From NCBI GenBank assembly GCA_009925875.1, contig RFQD01000041.1:1-9487 (forward strand): a DNA stretch of 9,487 bases, in the 5' to 3' direction. The position numbers and the translations under genes were made by a program. Positions 1 through 6,647 of this stretch are shown here, piece by piece. How positions within the stretch are numbered: position 1 is the stretch's first letter; the number at the start of each line of letters is the position of its first letter. Source of the DNA: Microbacteriaceae bacterium (GTDB lineage Bacteria; Actinomycetota; Actinomycetes; Actinomycetales; Microbacteriaceae). A model generated the notes under the pieces. It made no database searches and was not told the origin of the DNA. It saw nothing but the letters and a program-made list of their open reading frames with translations.

Positions 1-99
1 TTATGTGATCGATGGCAAGAAATCGAGGAGATTCGATTGGCACGTGTTTACATGCGCGACGCCGTCAGTGCTGAGGCCCGAAATCAACCATGGCTCTGA
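1..99 (+). CDS. 3' end of an unidentified gene (partial, 32 codons)
   Basis: Frame 1 is open from the window edge to a TGA at 97-99 and encodes a C-terminal tail rich in charged residues and probably helical (it contains WQEIEEIRLARVYMRDAV and ends in QPWL). I do not recognise the family. The best support is context: the TGA lies in the stem of a hairpin (92-111) that also abuts the stop of the convergent trhA, as expected for two genes ending tail to tail. The codons are less GC-rich at third positions than in the neighbouring genes. Frame 2 is also open, to 123, but would run into trhA and through the hairpin, so I prefer frame 1. Confidence 0.5.
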   Translation, partial: LCDRWQEIEEIRLARVYMRDAVSAEARNQPWL

Positions 100-111
100 G
101 ACACCAGAGCC
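92..111. terminator. Bidirectional hairpin between the convergent partial gene and trhA
   Basis: A perfect 7-bp inverted repeat, GGCTCTG (92-98) and CAGAGCC (105-111), flanks a 6-nt loop. The TGA of the plus-strand gene (97-99) sits at the stem/loop boundary, and the TAA of trhA (114-112) touches the other arm. On the plus strand a short T-containing tract follows (TTATGCGTT); there is no true U-run on either side, which is common for actinobacterial terminators. Its position fits termination of both transcripts. Function is inferred from structure only. Confidence 0.55.
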
Positions 112-801
112 TTATGCGTTGTAAACGGGATGCAGACAAATGAGCAGAATTGCGCTCCAGTGGCAGAGGAACGCGAGCACCGTTAGCGTGTGAAAAATCT
201 CGTGAAAGCCGAACGTGCCGGGAATCGGGTTGGGCTTTTTGAGTCCGTAGACAACCGCTCCGACGGTATAGAGCAGTCCACCGACGACAACGAGCACCAT
301 CATGGCGAGGTTGGCCGCGAGCAGGTCGCCGATATACATGACCGCCGCCCAGCCGAGGGCGAGATACAGGATGACGTACAACCAGCGTGGCGCGTTGATC
401 CAGAACACGCGGAATCCGATGCCGAGCAGGGTGCCGCCCCAGACGAGCGCGAGCAGAAGCAGGCCCTTGCTCGAGGGAAGGGCGAGTAAGGCTAGCGGTG
501 TGTATGTGCCCGCGATCAGCAAAAAGATGTTGGCGTGATCGATTCGCTTGAGTATGACGCGCGTGCGTTCTTTCCAGTTGAAGCGGTGGTAGAGCGCCGA
601 GTTGCCAAACAGCAGCATGGATGTTGCCATGAACACCGCCGCCCCGAGCTTGGCAGTGAGACCGTCGGCGAGCACGATCAGCACGATGCCGCCGGCGATG
701 GCGATGGGGAACGTGCCGACGTGAATCCATCCTCGCCAGCTCGGTTTCAGCTCAGCGGGGGTCAGCGTCTCCGACGCATCGAGCAGTGGCAGCGCATCCA
801 T
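112..801 (-). CDS. trhA: Hemolysin III / PAQR-family membrane protein (TrhA)
   Basis: A seven-helix integral membrane protein of the hemolysin III (YqfA/TrhA, PAQR) family, 229 aa with this start, the usual length. The family motifs are clear: S-x3-H in SALYH (S68, H72), then the DH pair D88-H89 just before the conserved AGTYTP, and the C-terminal HEIFH (H200, H204). In PAQR proteins these His/Asp residues bind a metal and suggest a hydrolase-like centre. The bacterial role is unsettled (membrane lipid or energy homeostasis has been proposed); despite the name, a toxin role is not implied. Helices lie at about 24-46, 53-68, 86-108, 115-132, 138-160, 165-186 and 203-223. An in-frame GTG at 807 would add two residues, but TAGGGT at 813-808 ends exactly 6 nt before the ATG at 801, so a leaderless start at 801 is preferred. 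It is divergent from uppS, as in M. tuberculosis Rv1085c/Rv1086. Confidence 0.92.
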   Translation of the reverse strand: MDALPLLDASETLTPAELKPSWRGWIHVGTFPIAIAGGIVLIVLADGLTAKLGAAVFMATSMLLFGNSALYHRFNWKERTRVILKRIDHANIFLLIAGTYTPLALLALPSSKGLLLLALVWGGTLLGIGFRVFWINAPRWLYVILYLALGWAAVMYIGDLLAANLAMMVLVVVGGLLYTVGAVVYGLKKPNPIPGTFGFHEIFHTLTVLAFLCHWSAILLICLHPVYNA

Positions 802-807
802 GGTCAC

Positions 808-813
808 ACCCTA
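808..813 (-). promoter_or_regulatory. -10 element for leaderless trhA
   Basis: Read on the minus strand, TAGGGT matches TANNNT and ends 6 nt before the ATG at 801 (intervening GTGACC). This is the same spacing as at xseA and phoH2, and it would start transcription at or beside the ATG. No recognisable -35 box lies at the expected distance. The element argues against the upstream GTG at 807, which directly abuts the box and so would lie upstream of the transcription start. Confidence 0.5.
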
Positions 814-857
814 ACCCGTCGTGCTGACCGTCCTCCGCGAAAGACTGCCGGGTCGAC

Positions 858-863
858 TAACCT
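858..863 (+). promoter_or_regulatory. -10 element for leaderless uppS
   Basis: TAACCT matches TANNNT and ends 7 nt before the GTG at 871, placing the transcription start on the start codon. No Shine-Dalgarno sequence is visible upstream of the GTG and no good -35 is seen. It lies 44 bp from the opposing trhA -10, so the 69 bp between the starts hold two back-to-back promoters. Confidence 0.5.
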
Positions 864-870
864 GTAGCAC

Positions 871-1653
871 GTGACGACGGAAGATTTGCACGCACCCGGG
901 CTGCTCTACCGTCTCTACCAAAAGCGCCTCCGGCACGGTTTGACTCCGGATGTGCTACCACACCACATCGGCATGATTGTCGATGGCAACCGACGTTGGG
1001 CTCGCGAGCGTCTGCTCGAGAGCGAGTCGCACGGGCATCGCGCGGGTGCCGCGAAAGTGCCCGAGTTTCTCGTGTGGTGCGATCAGTTGGGTATCAGCAT
1101 GGTCACGCTGTACCTGTTGTCGACGGACAATCTCACCGGTCGGGCATCCACCGAACTGGACGAACTTTTTGAGATTATTGGCGACCTTGCCGAACGGCTG
1201 GCGACCTACCCGAACTGGAAGATCAAGCACGTGGGGTCAGACGAGGGATTGCCGACGTCGCTGCTGACCCGCATCTTGGGCGCCGAAGAGAAGACCGCGA
1301 ACAACACGGGACTGCACGTGAACTTGGCGATCGGCTATGGCGGGCGGGCGGAAATCGCCGACGCGGTGCGCAGCATCATCGCTGAGCATCAGAGCAAAGG
1401 GGGATCCCTCGACGACCTCGCCGAGAAACTCACCCCCGAACTCATCAGCAGTCACCTCTACACGGGTGGACTGCCCGACCCCGACCTCGTGATTCGCACC
1501 TCGGGAGAACAGCGGCTCTCCGACTTCATGTTGTGGCAGAGCGCACACAGCGAGTTTTACTTTGTGGAGGCGCTGTACCCCGACTTGCGCGAGGTCGATT
1601 TCTTGCGAGCACTGCGTGATTACGCGCAGCGAGAGCGACGCTTCGGGGGCTAA
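871..1653 (+). CDS. uppS: Short-chain Z-isoprenyl diphosphate synthase (probable Z,E-farnesyl diphosphate synthase, UppS family)
   Basis: A cis-prenyltransferase of 260 aa with a GTG start; it condenses isopentenyl diphosphate onto an allylic diphosphate. The pyrophosphate-binding loop VDGNRRWAR carries the catalytic Asp38. GYGGRAEI (155-162) and VIRTSGEQR (207-215) are the C-terminal substrate-binding blocks. It resembles M. tuberculosis Rv1086, which makes the C15 Z,E-FPP later extended to decaprenyl phosphate, more than it resembles long-chain UppS: an N-terminal LYRLY motif, WC before helix 3, and YLLST (81-85) where UppS has YAFST. Leu82 aligns with Leu84 of Rv1086, a bulky residue reported to limit chain length. 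The divergent hemolysin III neighbour is also shared with Rv1085c/Rv1086. The Asn usual in RLSNF is Asp218 here. The symbol uppS is the family symbol; a short C15 product is my inference, and an automated pipeline would call this isoprenyl transferase. Confidence 0.93.
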   Translation: MTTEDLHAPGLLYRLYQKRLRHGLTPDVLPHHIGMIVDGNRRWARERLLESESHGHRAGAAKVPEFLVWCDQLGISMVTLYLLSTDNLTGRASTELDELFEIIGDLAERLATYPNWKIKHVGSDEGLPTSLLTRILGAEEKTANNTGLHVNLAIGYGGRAEIADAVRSIIAEHQSKGGSLDDLAEKLTPELISSHLYTGGLPDPDLVIRTSGEQRLSDFMLWQSAHSEFYFVEALYPDLREVDFLRALRDYAQRERRFGG

Positions 1654-1686
1654 TCCCGTCCCGTCGCGCCAGGCTGTAAACGATGT

Positions 1687-1717
1687 GTGACTTCGGGCGT
1701 GTCGCTCCCGAGCTCAC
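1687..1717 (+). terminator. Possible hairpin terminator after uppS
   Basis: An imperfect inverted repeat lies 34 bp beyond the uppS stop: GTGACTTCGGG (1687-1697) pairs with CCCGAGCTCAC (1707-1717) around a 9-nt loop, with one C-C mismatch and one G-U pair. No T-tract follows. It separates uppS from the phoH2 promoter at 1731, so it could end the uppS transcript. Evidence is structural only. Confidence 0.3.
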
Positions 1718-1730
1718 GGCCGGTCATGCG

Positions 1731-1736
1731 TAGTTT
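1731..1736 (+). promoter_or_regulatory. -10 element for leaderless phoH2
   Basis: TAGTTT matches TANNNT and ends 6 nt before the ATG at 1743 (intervening GGCGGC). There is no Shine-Dalgarno sequence in front of the ATG and no clear -35. This suggests that phoH2 is transcribed from its own promoter, independently of uppS, as a leaderless mRNA. Confidence 0.5.
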
Positions 1737-1742
1737 GGCGGC

Positions 1743-3107
1743 ATGACCACTCCGCGCGAGAGTGCCGCGAAGACGCGTTCTTCCTCCGGCCGCCAGAACT
1801 CATCCGCCACCCGCCAAACCGAGCGTACCTACGTGTTAGATACCTCGGTTTTGTTGTCTGACCCGCAAGCCATTTTTCGGTTCGCCGAACATGCGGTGGT
1901 CATCCCGGTGGTGGTGATTAGCGAGCTGGAGAAGAAACGCCACGACCCCGAGATTGGGTATTTTGCGCGCCAGGCGTTGCGTCTGCTCGATGATCTGCGG
2001 GTCAAGCACGAACGACTCGACTTTCCTCTTCCCATCGGCGATGGCGGCTCGCTTCGCGTGGAACTGAATCACTCGAATCAGGCGGTGCTGCCCTCGGGTC
2101 TGCAGCTCGGCGACAACGACTCGCGCATCCTCGCCGTGGCGATGAACCTCGCGAACGACGGCTTGGCCGTGACGGTCGTGTCGAAAGACCTGCCGATGCG
2201 CGTCAAGGCGTCGTCCATCGGACTCTCGGCGGAGGAATACCGCGCCGAGCAGGCTGTCGATTCGGGGTGGACGGGCGTTGCCGAACTCACGCTCGGGTCA
2301 GATGACATCGCCGACCTCTATGAGCACGAGAAGCTGCGTTCGCGCGCGGTCGTCGACATTCCGCTGAACACGGGTCTGGTCATCCATTCGGATCGCGGTT
2401 CGGCGCTGGCGCGGGTGACCGGCTCGGGCGAACTGAGTCTCGTGCGCGGCGACCGTGATGTCTTTGGTTTGCACGGTCGGTCGGCCGAGCAGCGCCTCGC
2501 GATTGATCTTCTGCTCAACCAAGAAATTGGCATCGTGTCACTCGGTGGTCGCGCCGGCACGGGCAAGTCGGCACTCGCGCTGTGTGCGGGTCTCGAAATG
2601 GTACTCGAGCGACAGCAGCACAAGAAGATTGTGGTGTTCCGTCCGTTGTACGCCGTGGGCGGTCAAGAGCTCGGTTACCTACCGGGAGACCAGGGCGAAA
2701 AAATGAACCCGTGGGGTCAGGCGGTGTTCGACACGCTCGGCGCGCTGGTGTCGGGCAACGTGCTCGACGAAGTTGTTGAACGCGGGATGCTCGAAGTCTT
2801 GCCACTCACTCACATCCGAGGTCGCTCGTTGCACGACTCGTTCGTCATCGTCGATGAGGCACAGTCGCTCGAGCGCAACGTGCTGTTGACCGTGCTCAGC
2901 CGCATCGGTCAGAACTCGCGGGTTGTGCTCACACACGACGTGGCGCAGCGCGACAACCTGCGCGTCGGGCGCCACGACGGTGTGGCGAGCGTGATCGAAA
3001 GCTTGAAGGGTCAGTCGCTCTTCGGACACGTGACGCTGACGCGGTCTGAGCGGTCGGCCATTGCGGCGCTGGTCACCGACCTGCTCGAGGTCAACGAGCT
3101 CGCCTAG
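1743..3107 (+). CDS. phoH2: PhoH2: PIN-domain ribonuclease fused to PhoH ATPase
   Basis: A two-domain cytoplasmic protein of 454 aa. Residues about 29-165 form a PIN domain, with acidic positions D33 (in YVLDTSVLL), E61 (in ISELEKKR), D124/D126 (in LGDNDSRIL) and D149 (in [12 protein letters not shown]), the expected metal-binding set for RNA cleavage. About 245-450 is the PhoH P-loop NTPase, with Walker A GRAGTGKS (269-276) and Walker B VIVDEAQS (368-375). Between them is a beta-rich linker (about 200-240). The family is known as PhoH2, characterised in mycobacteria as an ATP-dependent RNA unwinding and cleaving enzyme; the physiological substrate is not well defined. The first 28 residues are Ser/Arg/Thr-rich and probably disordered. 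The ATG start is supported by the leaderless -10 at 1731. Its TAG stop overlaps the TAG of the opposing gene in the palindrome CTAG (3104-3107). Confidence 0.95.
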   Translation: MTTPRESAAKTRSSSGRQNSSATRQTERTYVLDTSVLLSDPQAIFRFAEHAVVIPVVVISELEKKRHDPEIGYFARQALRLLDDLRVKHERLDFPLPIGDGGSLRVELNHSNQAVLPSGLQLGDNDSRILAVAMNLANDGLAVTVVSKDLPMRVKASSIGLSAEEYRAEQAVDSGWTGVAELTLGSDDIADLYEHEKLRSRAVVDIPLNTGLVIHSDRGSALARVTGSGELSLVRGDRDVFGLHGRSAEQRLAIDLLLNQEIGIVSLGGRAGTGKSALALCAGLEMVLERQQHKKIVVFRPLYAVGGQELGYLPGDQGEKMNPWGQAVFDTLGALVSGNVLDEVVERGMLEVLPLTHIRGRSLHDSFVIVDEAQSLERNVLLTVLSRIGQNSRVVLTHDVAQRDNLRVGRHDGVASVIESLKGQSLFGHVTLTRSERSAIAALVTDLLEVNELA

Positions 3108-3119
3108 TCGCGCGCGAGC
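3098..3119. terminator. Weak inverted repeat around the shared phoH2/hypothetical stops
   Basis: GCTCGC (3098-3103) and GCGAGC (3114-3119) form a perfect 6-bp stem, and both stop codons (CTAG, 3104-3107) lie in the 10-nt loop. No T-run follows on either strand. It may act as a weak bidirectional terminator. Chance occurrence in GC-rich DNA is quite possible. Confidence 0.3.
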
Positions 3120-3682
3120 CGAAGGATTTCGTCGGCGAGGTCGCGGCGCAGAGTGTCGAGACGCTGGTCGCGCTCTTCGGGCGTGAGATACGGATCGGGG
3201 TGCACGCTGCGCGTGGCAATTTCCCGAATCGCCGTTTGCACTTCTTCCCTGGTGCGCTCGAGGCACCCCTCCGCCTCCGAGGCGAGGTACTCGTCATCGG
3301 AGGCCAGTTCGACGAGTCGCTCGGCAACGGCGAGCAAGACGGCCCGCCGGTTTTTGAGGTGTTTGACGTCGACGGCACGAAAATCTTGACCGTCGCGCCC
3401 TCGCCCACCCCTACCCGACGCGATTTTGATTTCGGTTCTCAGCCATTCGGCATCGGCCAGTTTCTCGTCACGCAGCAGGAGCAACTCGTCGCTGACTGCC
3501 TGAGTGAACCACGCTGGCGTGGGCGTATCTTTCTCGCGCAGCATGAGGATGACCGCCTTATTCGTCACCGCCAGGCGCACGGCCACGGTGCTCAACATGA
3601 TGACTTCGTCGGTCGCCTCTTGTTCGCTCGACTCTTCGCCAATGAGTCTCAAGCGATTGAGAATGTCTCGCATCGACTTCAT
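3104..3682 (-). CDS. Hypothetical protein, last gene of the fumC operon
   Basis: A 192-aa protein I do not recognise. It is highly charged and mostly helical by composition, with no signal peptide and no membrane segment. A hydrophobic helix-like stretch (about 26-49) precedes a long charged central region; a Gly/Arg-rich break (GRGGRGRDG, 90-98) divides it, and the C-terminal half (about 110-190) reads as helices ending in [15 protein letters not shown]. No catalytic motif is visible. The ATG at 3682 lies 19 bp after the fumC stop and is preceded by GAGGTGA (3692-3686), a strong Shine-Dalgarno sequence, so it is almost certainly co-transcribed with fumC. A second Met (residue 4) is a less well placed start. 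Its TAG overlaps the phoH2 TAG on the opposite strand. Third positions are GC-rich and the frame ends cleanly, supporting a real gene. Confidence 0.8.
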   Translation of the reverse strand: MKSMRDILNRLRLIGEESSEQEATDEVIMLSTVAVRLAVTNKAVILMLREKDTPTPAWFTQAVSDELLLLRDEKLADAEWLRTEIKIASGRGGRGRDGQDFRAVDVKHLKNRRAVLLAVAERLVELASDDEYLASEAEGCLERTREEVQTAIREIATRSVHPDPYLTPEERDQRLDTLRRDLADEILRLARD

Positions 3683-3685
3683 GCG

Positions 3686-3692
3686 TCACCTC
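3686..3692 (-). promoter_or_regulatory. Ribosome binding site of the hypothetical gene
   Basis: Read on the minus strand, GAGGTGA ends 3 nt before the ATG at 3682, so the core GAGG sits about 6 nt upstream. It lies in the 19-bp gap after fumC. It decides the start in favour of Met1 over Met4. Confidence 0.6.
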
Positions 3693-3701
3693 ACATAACC
3701 G

Positions 3702-5096
3702 TTAGGGATGCGTCATCGACATGACGTCGAGAGCGTTGTCGAGTTGCACCAACGTGAGTTTGTCGTCATCAACGTAGCCGAGTTCGATGACGGATTCGCG
3801 AATTGTTTTGCCGGTCGCCACCGCGTGCTTGGCTATCTTGGCCGCAGCTTCGTAGCCGAGGAATTTGTTGAGTGGCGTCACAATCGACGGACTCGACTCG
3901 GCTTGCGCGCGAGCCCGTTCGAGGTTCGCTTCGAGGCCGTCAATTGTCTTGTCGGCAAGCACTCGAGCCGAGTTGGCGAGTAGGCGAATGGACTCGAGGT
4001 TGGCGTTGGCCATGACCGGTATCGCGACGTTCAACTCGAATATCCCGGATGCCCCGGCCCAGGCCACGGTCGCGTCGTTTCCGATCACGCGAGCACACAC
4101 CATGAGCACGGCCTCAGGAATCACCGGGTTTACCTTGCCCGGCATGATGGACGACCCAGGTTGCAGGTCGGGGATGTGCAGTTCGCCCAAGCCCGTGTTG
4201 GGCCCCGAGCCCATCCACCGCAGGTCGTTACAGATTTTGGTGAGTGAGACGGCGATTGTGCGCAACGCGCCCGACACTTCCACGAGTCCGTCACGGTTGG
4301 CTTGTGCTTCGAAGTGGTCGCGCGCCTCGGTGATCGGCAGCCCGGTTTCGGCAGCGAGCAAGGCGATGACTTTTTGCGGGAAACCGGCAGGGGTGTTGAT
4401 TCCCGTTCCGACGGCGGTACCGCCGAGGGGAACTTCGGCCACGCGCGGAAGTGCGGAGCGAATGCGCTCGACGCCGTAGCGAACTTGGGCGGCGTATCCA
4501 CCGAATTCTTGACCGAGGGTGACCGGGGTGGCGTCCATCAGATGTGTGCGCCCGGCCTTGACGGCGGTTGCCCAGAGTCGCGCCTTGACGTCGAGCGCGG
4601 TGGCAAGGTGCTCCAGTGCGGGTATCAGGTTGCGAATGAGTGCGCCCGTCACGGCGACGTGCACCGAGGTGGGGAACACATCGTTGGAGGACTGTGACGC
4701 GTTCACGTGATCGTTGGCGTGCACAAGGCGCCCGAGCGAACGACTGGCGAGCGTGGCAAGCACTTCGTTCATGTTCATGTTCGAACTGGTGCCGGAGCCG
4801 GTCTGGTACACGTCGACGGGAAACTCGGCATCGAGTTTTCCGGCGATGACCTCGTCGGCGGCGGTCGCAATCGCGGCCGCAATGTCGGGGTCAAGCACGC
4901 CGAGTTCGGCATTGGCCAGTGCCGCCGATTTTTTGATGTGGGCGAGGGCGGCGATGTGCGCCGACTCCAGCGTGGTGCCGGAGATCGGGAAATTCTCGAC
5001 GGCCCGTTGTGTCTGCGCCGCGTAGAGGGCGTCTCGAGGCACTCGCACGTCGCCCATTGTGTCATGTTCGATTCGGAATTCATTGGTCGAAGTCAT
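3702..5096 (-). CDS. fumC: Fumarate hydratase, class II
   Basis: The TCA-cycle enzyme that interconverts fumarate and L-malate, a cytoplasmic homotetramer that needs no iron-sulfur cluster. The 464 aa match the family length and all signature blocks are present: [13 protein letters not shown] (99-111), the substrate loop [14 protein letters not shown] (130-143), [10 protein letters not shown] with the acid/base His185, and the fumarase/aspartase signature [11 protein letters not shown] (314-324) with the catalytic Ser315, Lys321 and Asn323. The N-terminus ([15 protein letters not shown]) is typical of class II fumarases, so it is fumarase rather than aspartase or argininosuccinate lyase. It starts at ATG 5096 with GGAAAGG ending 10 nt upstream. 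The 75-bp gap behind it contains no TA dinucleotide on this strand and so no TANNNT -10; it is probably expressed from the upstream operon. The hypothetical gene follows 19 bp later. Confidence 0.97.
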   Translation of the reverse strand: MTSTNEFRIEHDTMGDVRVPRDALYAAQTQRAVENFPISGTTLESAHIAALAHIKKSAALANAELGVLDPDIAAAIATAADEVIAGKLDAEFPVDVYQTGSGTSSNMNMNEVLATLASRSLGRLVHANDHVNASQSSNDVFPTSVHVAVTGALIRNLIPALEHLATALDVKARLWATAVKAGRTHLMDATPVTLGQEFGGYAAQVRYGVERIRSALPRVAEVPLGGTAVGTGINTPAGFPQKVIALLAAETGLPITEARDHFEAQANRDGLVEVSGALRTIAVSLTKICNDLRWMGSGPNTGLGELHIPDLQPGSSIMPGKVNPVIPEAVLMVCARVIGNDATVAWAGASGIFELNVAIPVMANANLESIRLLANSARVLADKTIDGLEANLERARAQAESSPSIVTPLNKFLGYEAAAKIAKHAVATGKTIRESVIELGYVDDDKLTLVQLDNALDVMSMTHP

Positions 5097-5106
5097 GGCA
5101 GAGCAA

Positions 5107-5113
5107 CCTTTCC
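5107..5113 (-). promoter_or_regulatory. Ribosome binding site of fumC
   Basis: On the minus strand GGAAAGG ends 10 nt before the ATG at 5096. It is the only purine-rich Shine-Dalgarno-like stretch close to the start and supports translation independent of carbonic anhydrase, whose stop is 75 bp upstream. Confidence 0.5.
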
Positions 5114-5171
5114 GTTGACGATGTGGAGCGCGAGTCGTGGTGAGGTGGTGCGTGAAGATTCTCGGCGTGGC

Positions 5172-5825
5172 CTAGTCGATGCTGCCCACGACGACATCGG
5201 GCGTGACCACACCTTGATCGAGTCGGTAGTTTGCGCCGACGATTGCCAGATTACCCTCGGCGATGGCGGCACCTACGAGCTCACTCGATTCGAGCACTTC
5301 GGCGATGGTGGCACGCAGGTGCTCTTTGCCCACCTCCAGGGCATCGACGTCGGCCGGGTTGAGCGTGCCGTCCGGCAAAAACTGTCCAGCCGCACCGGCA
5401 ACCCGTCGAATGGCTGGAGTGATTCGTGCCACCAAGTTGCTGATGTGCGGGGGGAGCGGATTCGCATCCGGGCCGAGCATGTTGATGGCACCGTTGACCG
5501 CACCGCAGTTGTCGTGTCCGAGCACAATGATGAGAGGAACACCGAGAATGGCGACCGCGTACTCGAGTGAGGCAACAACCGAGTCGGAGATGATTTGACC
5601 CGCGTTCCGCACAACGAAAAGGTCCCCAAGCCCCTTGTCGAAGATGATTTCGGCGGCCAGTCGACTATCACTGCAGCCGAACAGTGCGGCGCTCGGGTTT
5701 TGCTCCACGACCAAGTCATTGCGCCGGTCTACATCTTGACGTGGATGCGCCGGCACGCCCTCGACAAAACGCCTGTTGCCCGCCAGCATGTTCTCCCATG
5801 CCTGCGCGGGCGTTACGCGTGTCAT
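5172..5825 (-). CDS. Beta-class carbonic anhydrase
   Basis: A zinc enzyme that interconverts CO2 and bicarbonate; 217 aa, normal for the bacterial beta class. The zinc site and catalytic dyad are visible: C51 and D53-R55 in GCSDSRL, and H104 and C107 in LGHDNCGAV. The N-terminus (AWENMLAGNRRF) is typical of actinobacterial members, and there is no secretion signal, so it is cytoplasmic. The ATG overlaps the DUF4245 stop as ATGA (5825-5822) and I see no good Shine-Dalgarno sequence of its own, which points to translational coupling. A role in supplying bicarbonate for carboxylation, next to fumarase in the same operon, is my inference from context. In M. tuberculosis the gene between fumC and DUF4245 is glpX, so the carbonic anhydrase takes its place here. 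Confidence 0.95.
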   Translation of the reverse strand: MTRVTPAQAWENMLAGNRRFVEGVPAHPRQDVDRRNDLVVEQNPSAALFGCSDSRLAAEIIFDKGLGDLFVVRNAGQIISDSVVASLEYAVAILGVPLIIVLGHDNCGAVNGAINMLGPDANPLPPHISNLVARITPAIRRVAGAAGQFLPDGTLNPADVDALEVGKEHLRATIAEVLESSELVGAAIAEGNLAIVGANYRLDQGVVTPDVVVGSID

Positions 5826-6457
5826 TGCGCCGCGCTCACATTGATCGCGGCCGTGACCGCGGAGGCGAGCAACGCGAACTCGCTCGTGTCGGCATCCCCG
5901 CGAAGTAAGTACATGGTGTCACCGATTTTCGTGGCCAACGCCGAGGAGTTGTTGCCCGCCGTGCCGTTGTCGTACACGTCCCAGGTGATGCCATCTATGA
6001 CGACGGTGGACACTGGTGTCGTTTTCTCCATGCGCGTGCTCAACCACGACGACCCGGCGCCGAATGCCTGTTCGAACCCGATGTAGCCCTGCATGGGTGT
6101 GATGAAACCGATGCGCCACTCGGTGATGTCGTCGGCGCTGGTGCGCACTTCGGCCGCATTTGCTTGCCATGTCGGGTCGAGCACGGGCACAATGATCGCG
6201 CTCGTCACATTTGCCTGCGCGGCTTGTGCGGCGGCCACGTAATCCACCTGCCACGCGGGTGCCTCATCCGATCGGGGAACCGCGAAAAAGATGATGGCCA
6301 CCACACCGAGGGTGGCGAGCATCGAGTAGATGAGATTGTTGACCGTTTTGCGCTCGCGGTAGAGGCGCGAGTTTTCGGCGCGCCGGGCAGCTTCTTCTTC
6401 GGGAGTCTCGGGGCGGCCGAGCTCCGCAACGACCGGTCTAGCCTTGGCGCGCGGCAT
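5822..6457 (-). CDS. DUF4245 family membrane-anchored protein
   Basis: An actinobacterial protein of unknown function, 211 aa. An N-terminal cytoplasmic region rich in charged residues (about 1-40) leads to one membrane helix (about 42-60, [20 protein letters not shown]). A predicted extracytoplasmic domain follows, with the block [19 protein letters not shown] (114-132) characteristic of DUF4245 (the W-R-I-G-x-x-T-P-x-x-x-Y-x-G pattern), and WDVYDNG and TMYLLRG further on. The frame is open upstream to an ATG at 6586, but that lies deep inside xseB. The ATG at 6457 has AAGGAA (6470-6465) 7 nt upstream and gives the normal N-terminus, so I use it. It overlaps the end of xseB by 20 bp and its stop overlaps the carbonic anhydrase start. 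Position next to xseB/xseA is conserved in the phylum; the function is unknown. Confidence 0.85.
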   Translation of the reverse strand: MPRAKARPVVAELGRPETPEEEAARRAENSRLYRERKTVNNLIYSMLATLGVVAIIFFAVPRSDEAPAWQVDYVAAAQAAQANVTSAIIVPVLDPTWQANAAEVRTSADDITEWRIGFITPMQGYIGFEQAFGAGSSWLSTRMEKTTPVSTVVIDGITWDVYDNGTAGNNSSALATKIGDTMYLLRGDADTSEFALLASAVTAAINVSAAQ

Positions 6458-6647
6458 TGAGTCGTTCCTTCGCGCCGGCGAGCCATTCCTCGCAACGAGC
6501 GGCCAGCGCTTCGCCGCGTTCCCACAGCCGGAGGGTCTCCTCGAGGGTGCTTTGACCCTTCTCGAGTTCGGCGACGACGGTGACAAGCTCGTTGCGTGCT
6601 TCCTCGTACGAGAGGGTCGCGGGATCGGGTGCCTCGGACATGGTCAC
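6438..6647 (-). CDS. xseB: Exodeoxyribonuclease VII small subunit
   Basis: The small helical subunit of exonuclease VII, several copies of which bind each XseA; the complex degrades single-stranded DNA from both ends and works in repair. At 69 aa it is the normal size, with the family pattern [20 protein letters not shown] followed by [22 protein letters not shown], an antiparallel helical hairpin. The GTG at 6647 overlaps the xseA stop as GTGA and has GAAAGG ending 7 nt upstream; an ATG two codons later (6641) is 13 nt from that site. I prefer the GTG. The 3' end overlaps the DUF4245 start by 20 bp and contains its ribosome binding site. Confidence 0.93.
   Translation of the reverse strand: MTMSEAPDPATLSYEEARNELVTVVAELEKGQSTLEETLRLWERGEALAARCEEWLAGAKERLNAARQG
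6465..6470 (-). promoter_or_regulatory. Ribosome binding site of the DUF4245 gene
   Basis: On the minus strand AAGGAA, inside the xseB coding sequence, ends 7 nt before the ATG at 6457. It decides the DUF4245 start against the longer in-frame ATG at 6586. Confidence 0.55.

Noticed and set aside
65..730. Minus-strand open frame (221 codons) overlapping trhA in a different frame
   Set aside because: The product is Arg/His-rich and low in hydrophobic residues. The trhA frame carries all PAQR motifs and seven membrane helices.
2679..3266. Minus-strand open frame across the phoH2 3' end
   Set aside because: It is antisense to the PhoH Walker B region and overlaps the hypothetical gene in another frame; composition indicates a shadow.
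3200..3724. Plus-strand open frame (174 codons) antisense to the hypothetical gene
   Set aside because: The minus-strand frame has a strong ribosome site, correct operon spacing to fumC and a stop matched to phoH2; the plus frame has none of these and runs into the fumC 3' end.
5097..5171. Independent promoter for fumC in the 75-bp gap after carbonic anhydrase
   Set aside because: The gap contains no TA dinucleotide on the minus strand, so no TANNNT -10 is possible within it.
4707..5570. Plus-strand open frame (287 codons) antisense to fumC and carbonic anhydrase
   Set aside because: It spans two well-supported genes on the other strand, has no recognisable domain and shows a composition expected from antisense reading.
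6458..6586. Longer DUF4245 start at the ATG at 6586
   Set aside because: It would add 43 Arg/Ser/Pro-rich residues that are simply xseB read in another frame. The ATG at 6457 has a well-spaced ribosome site and gives a normal N-terminus.
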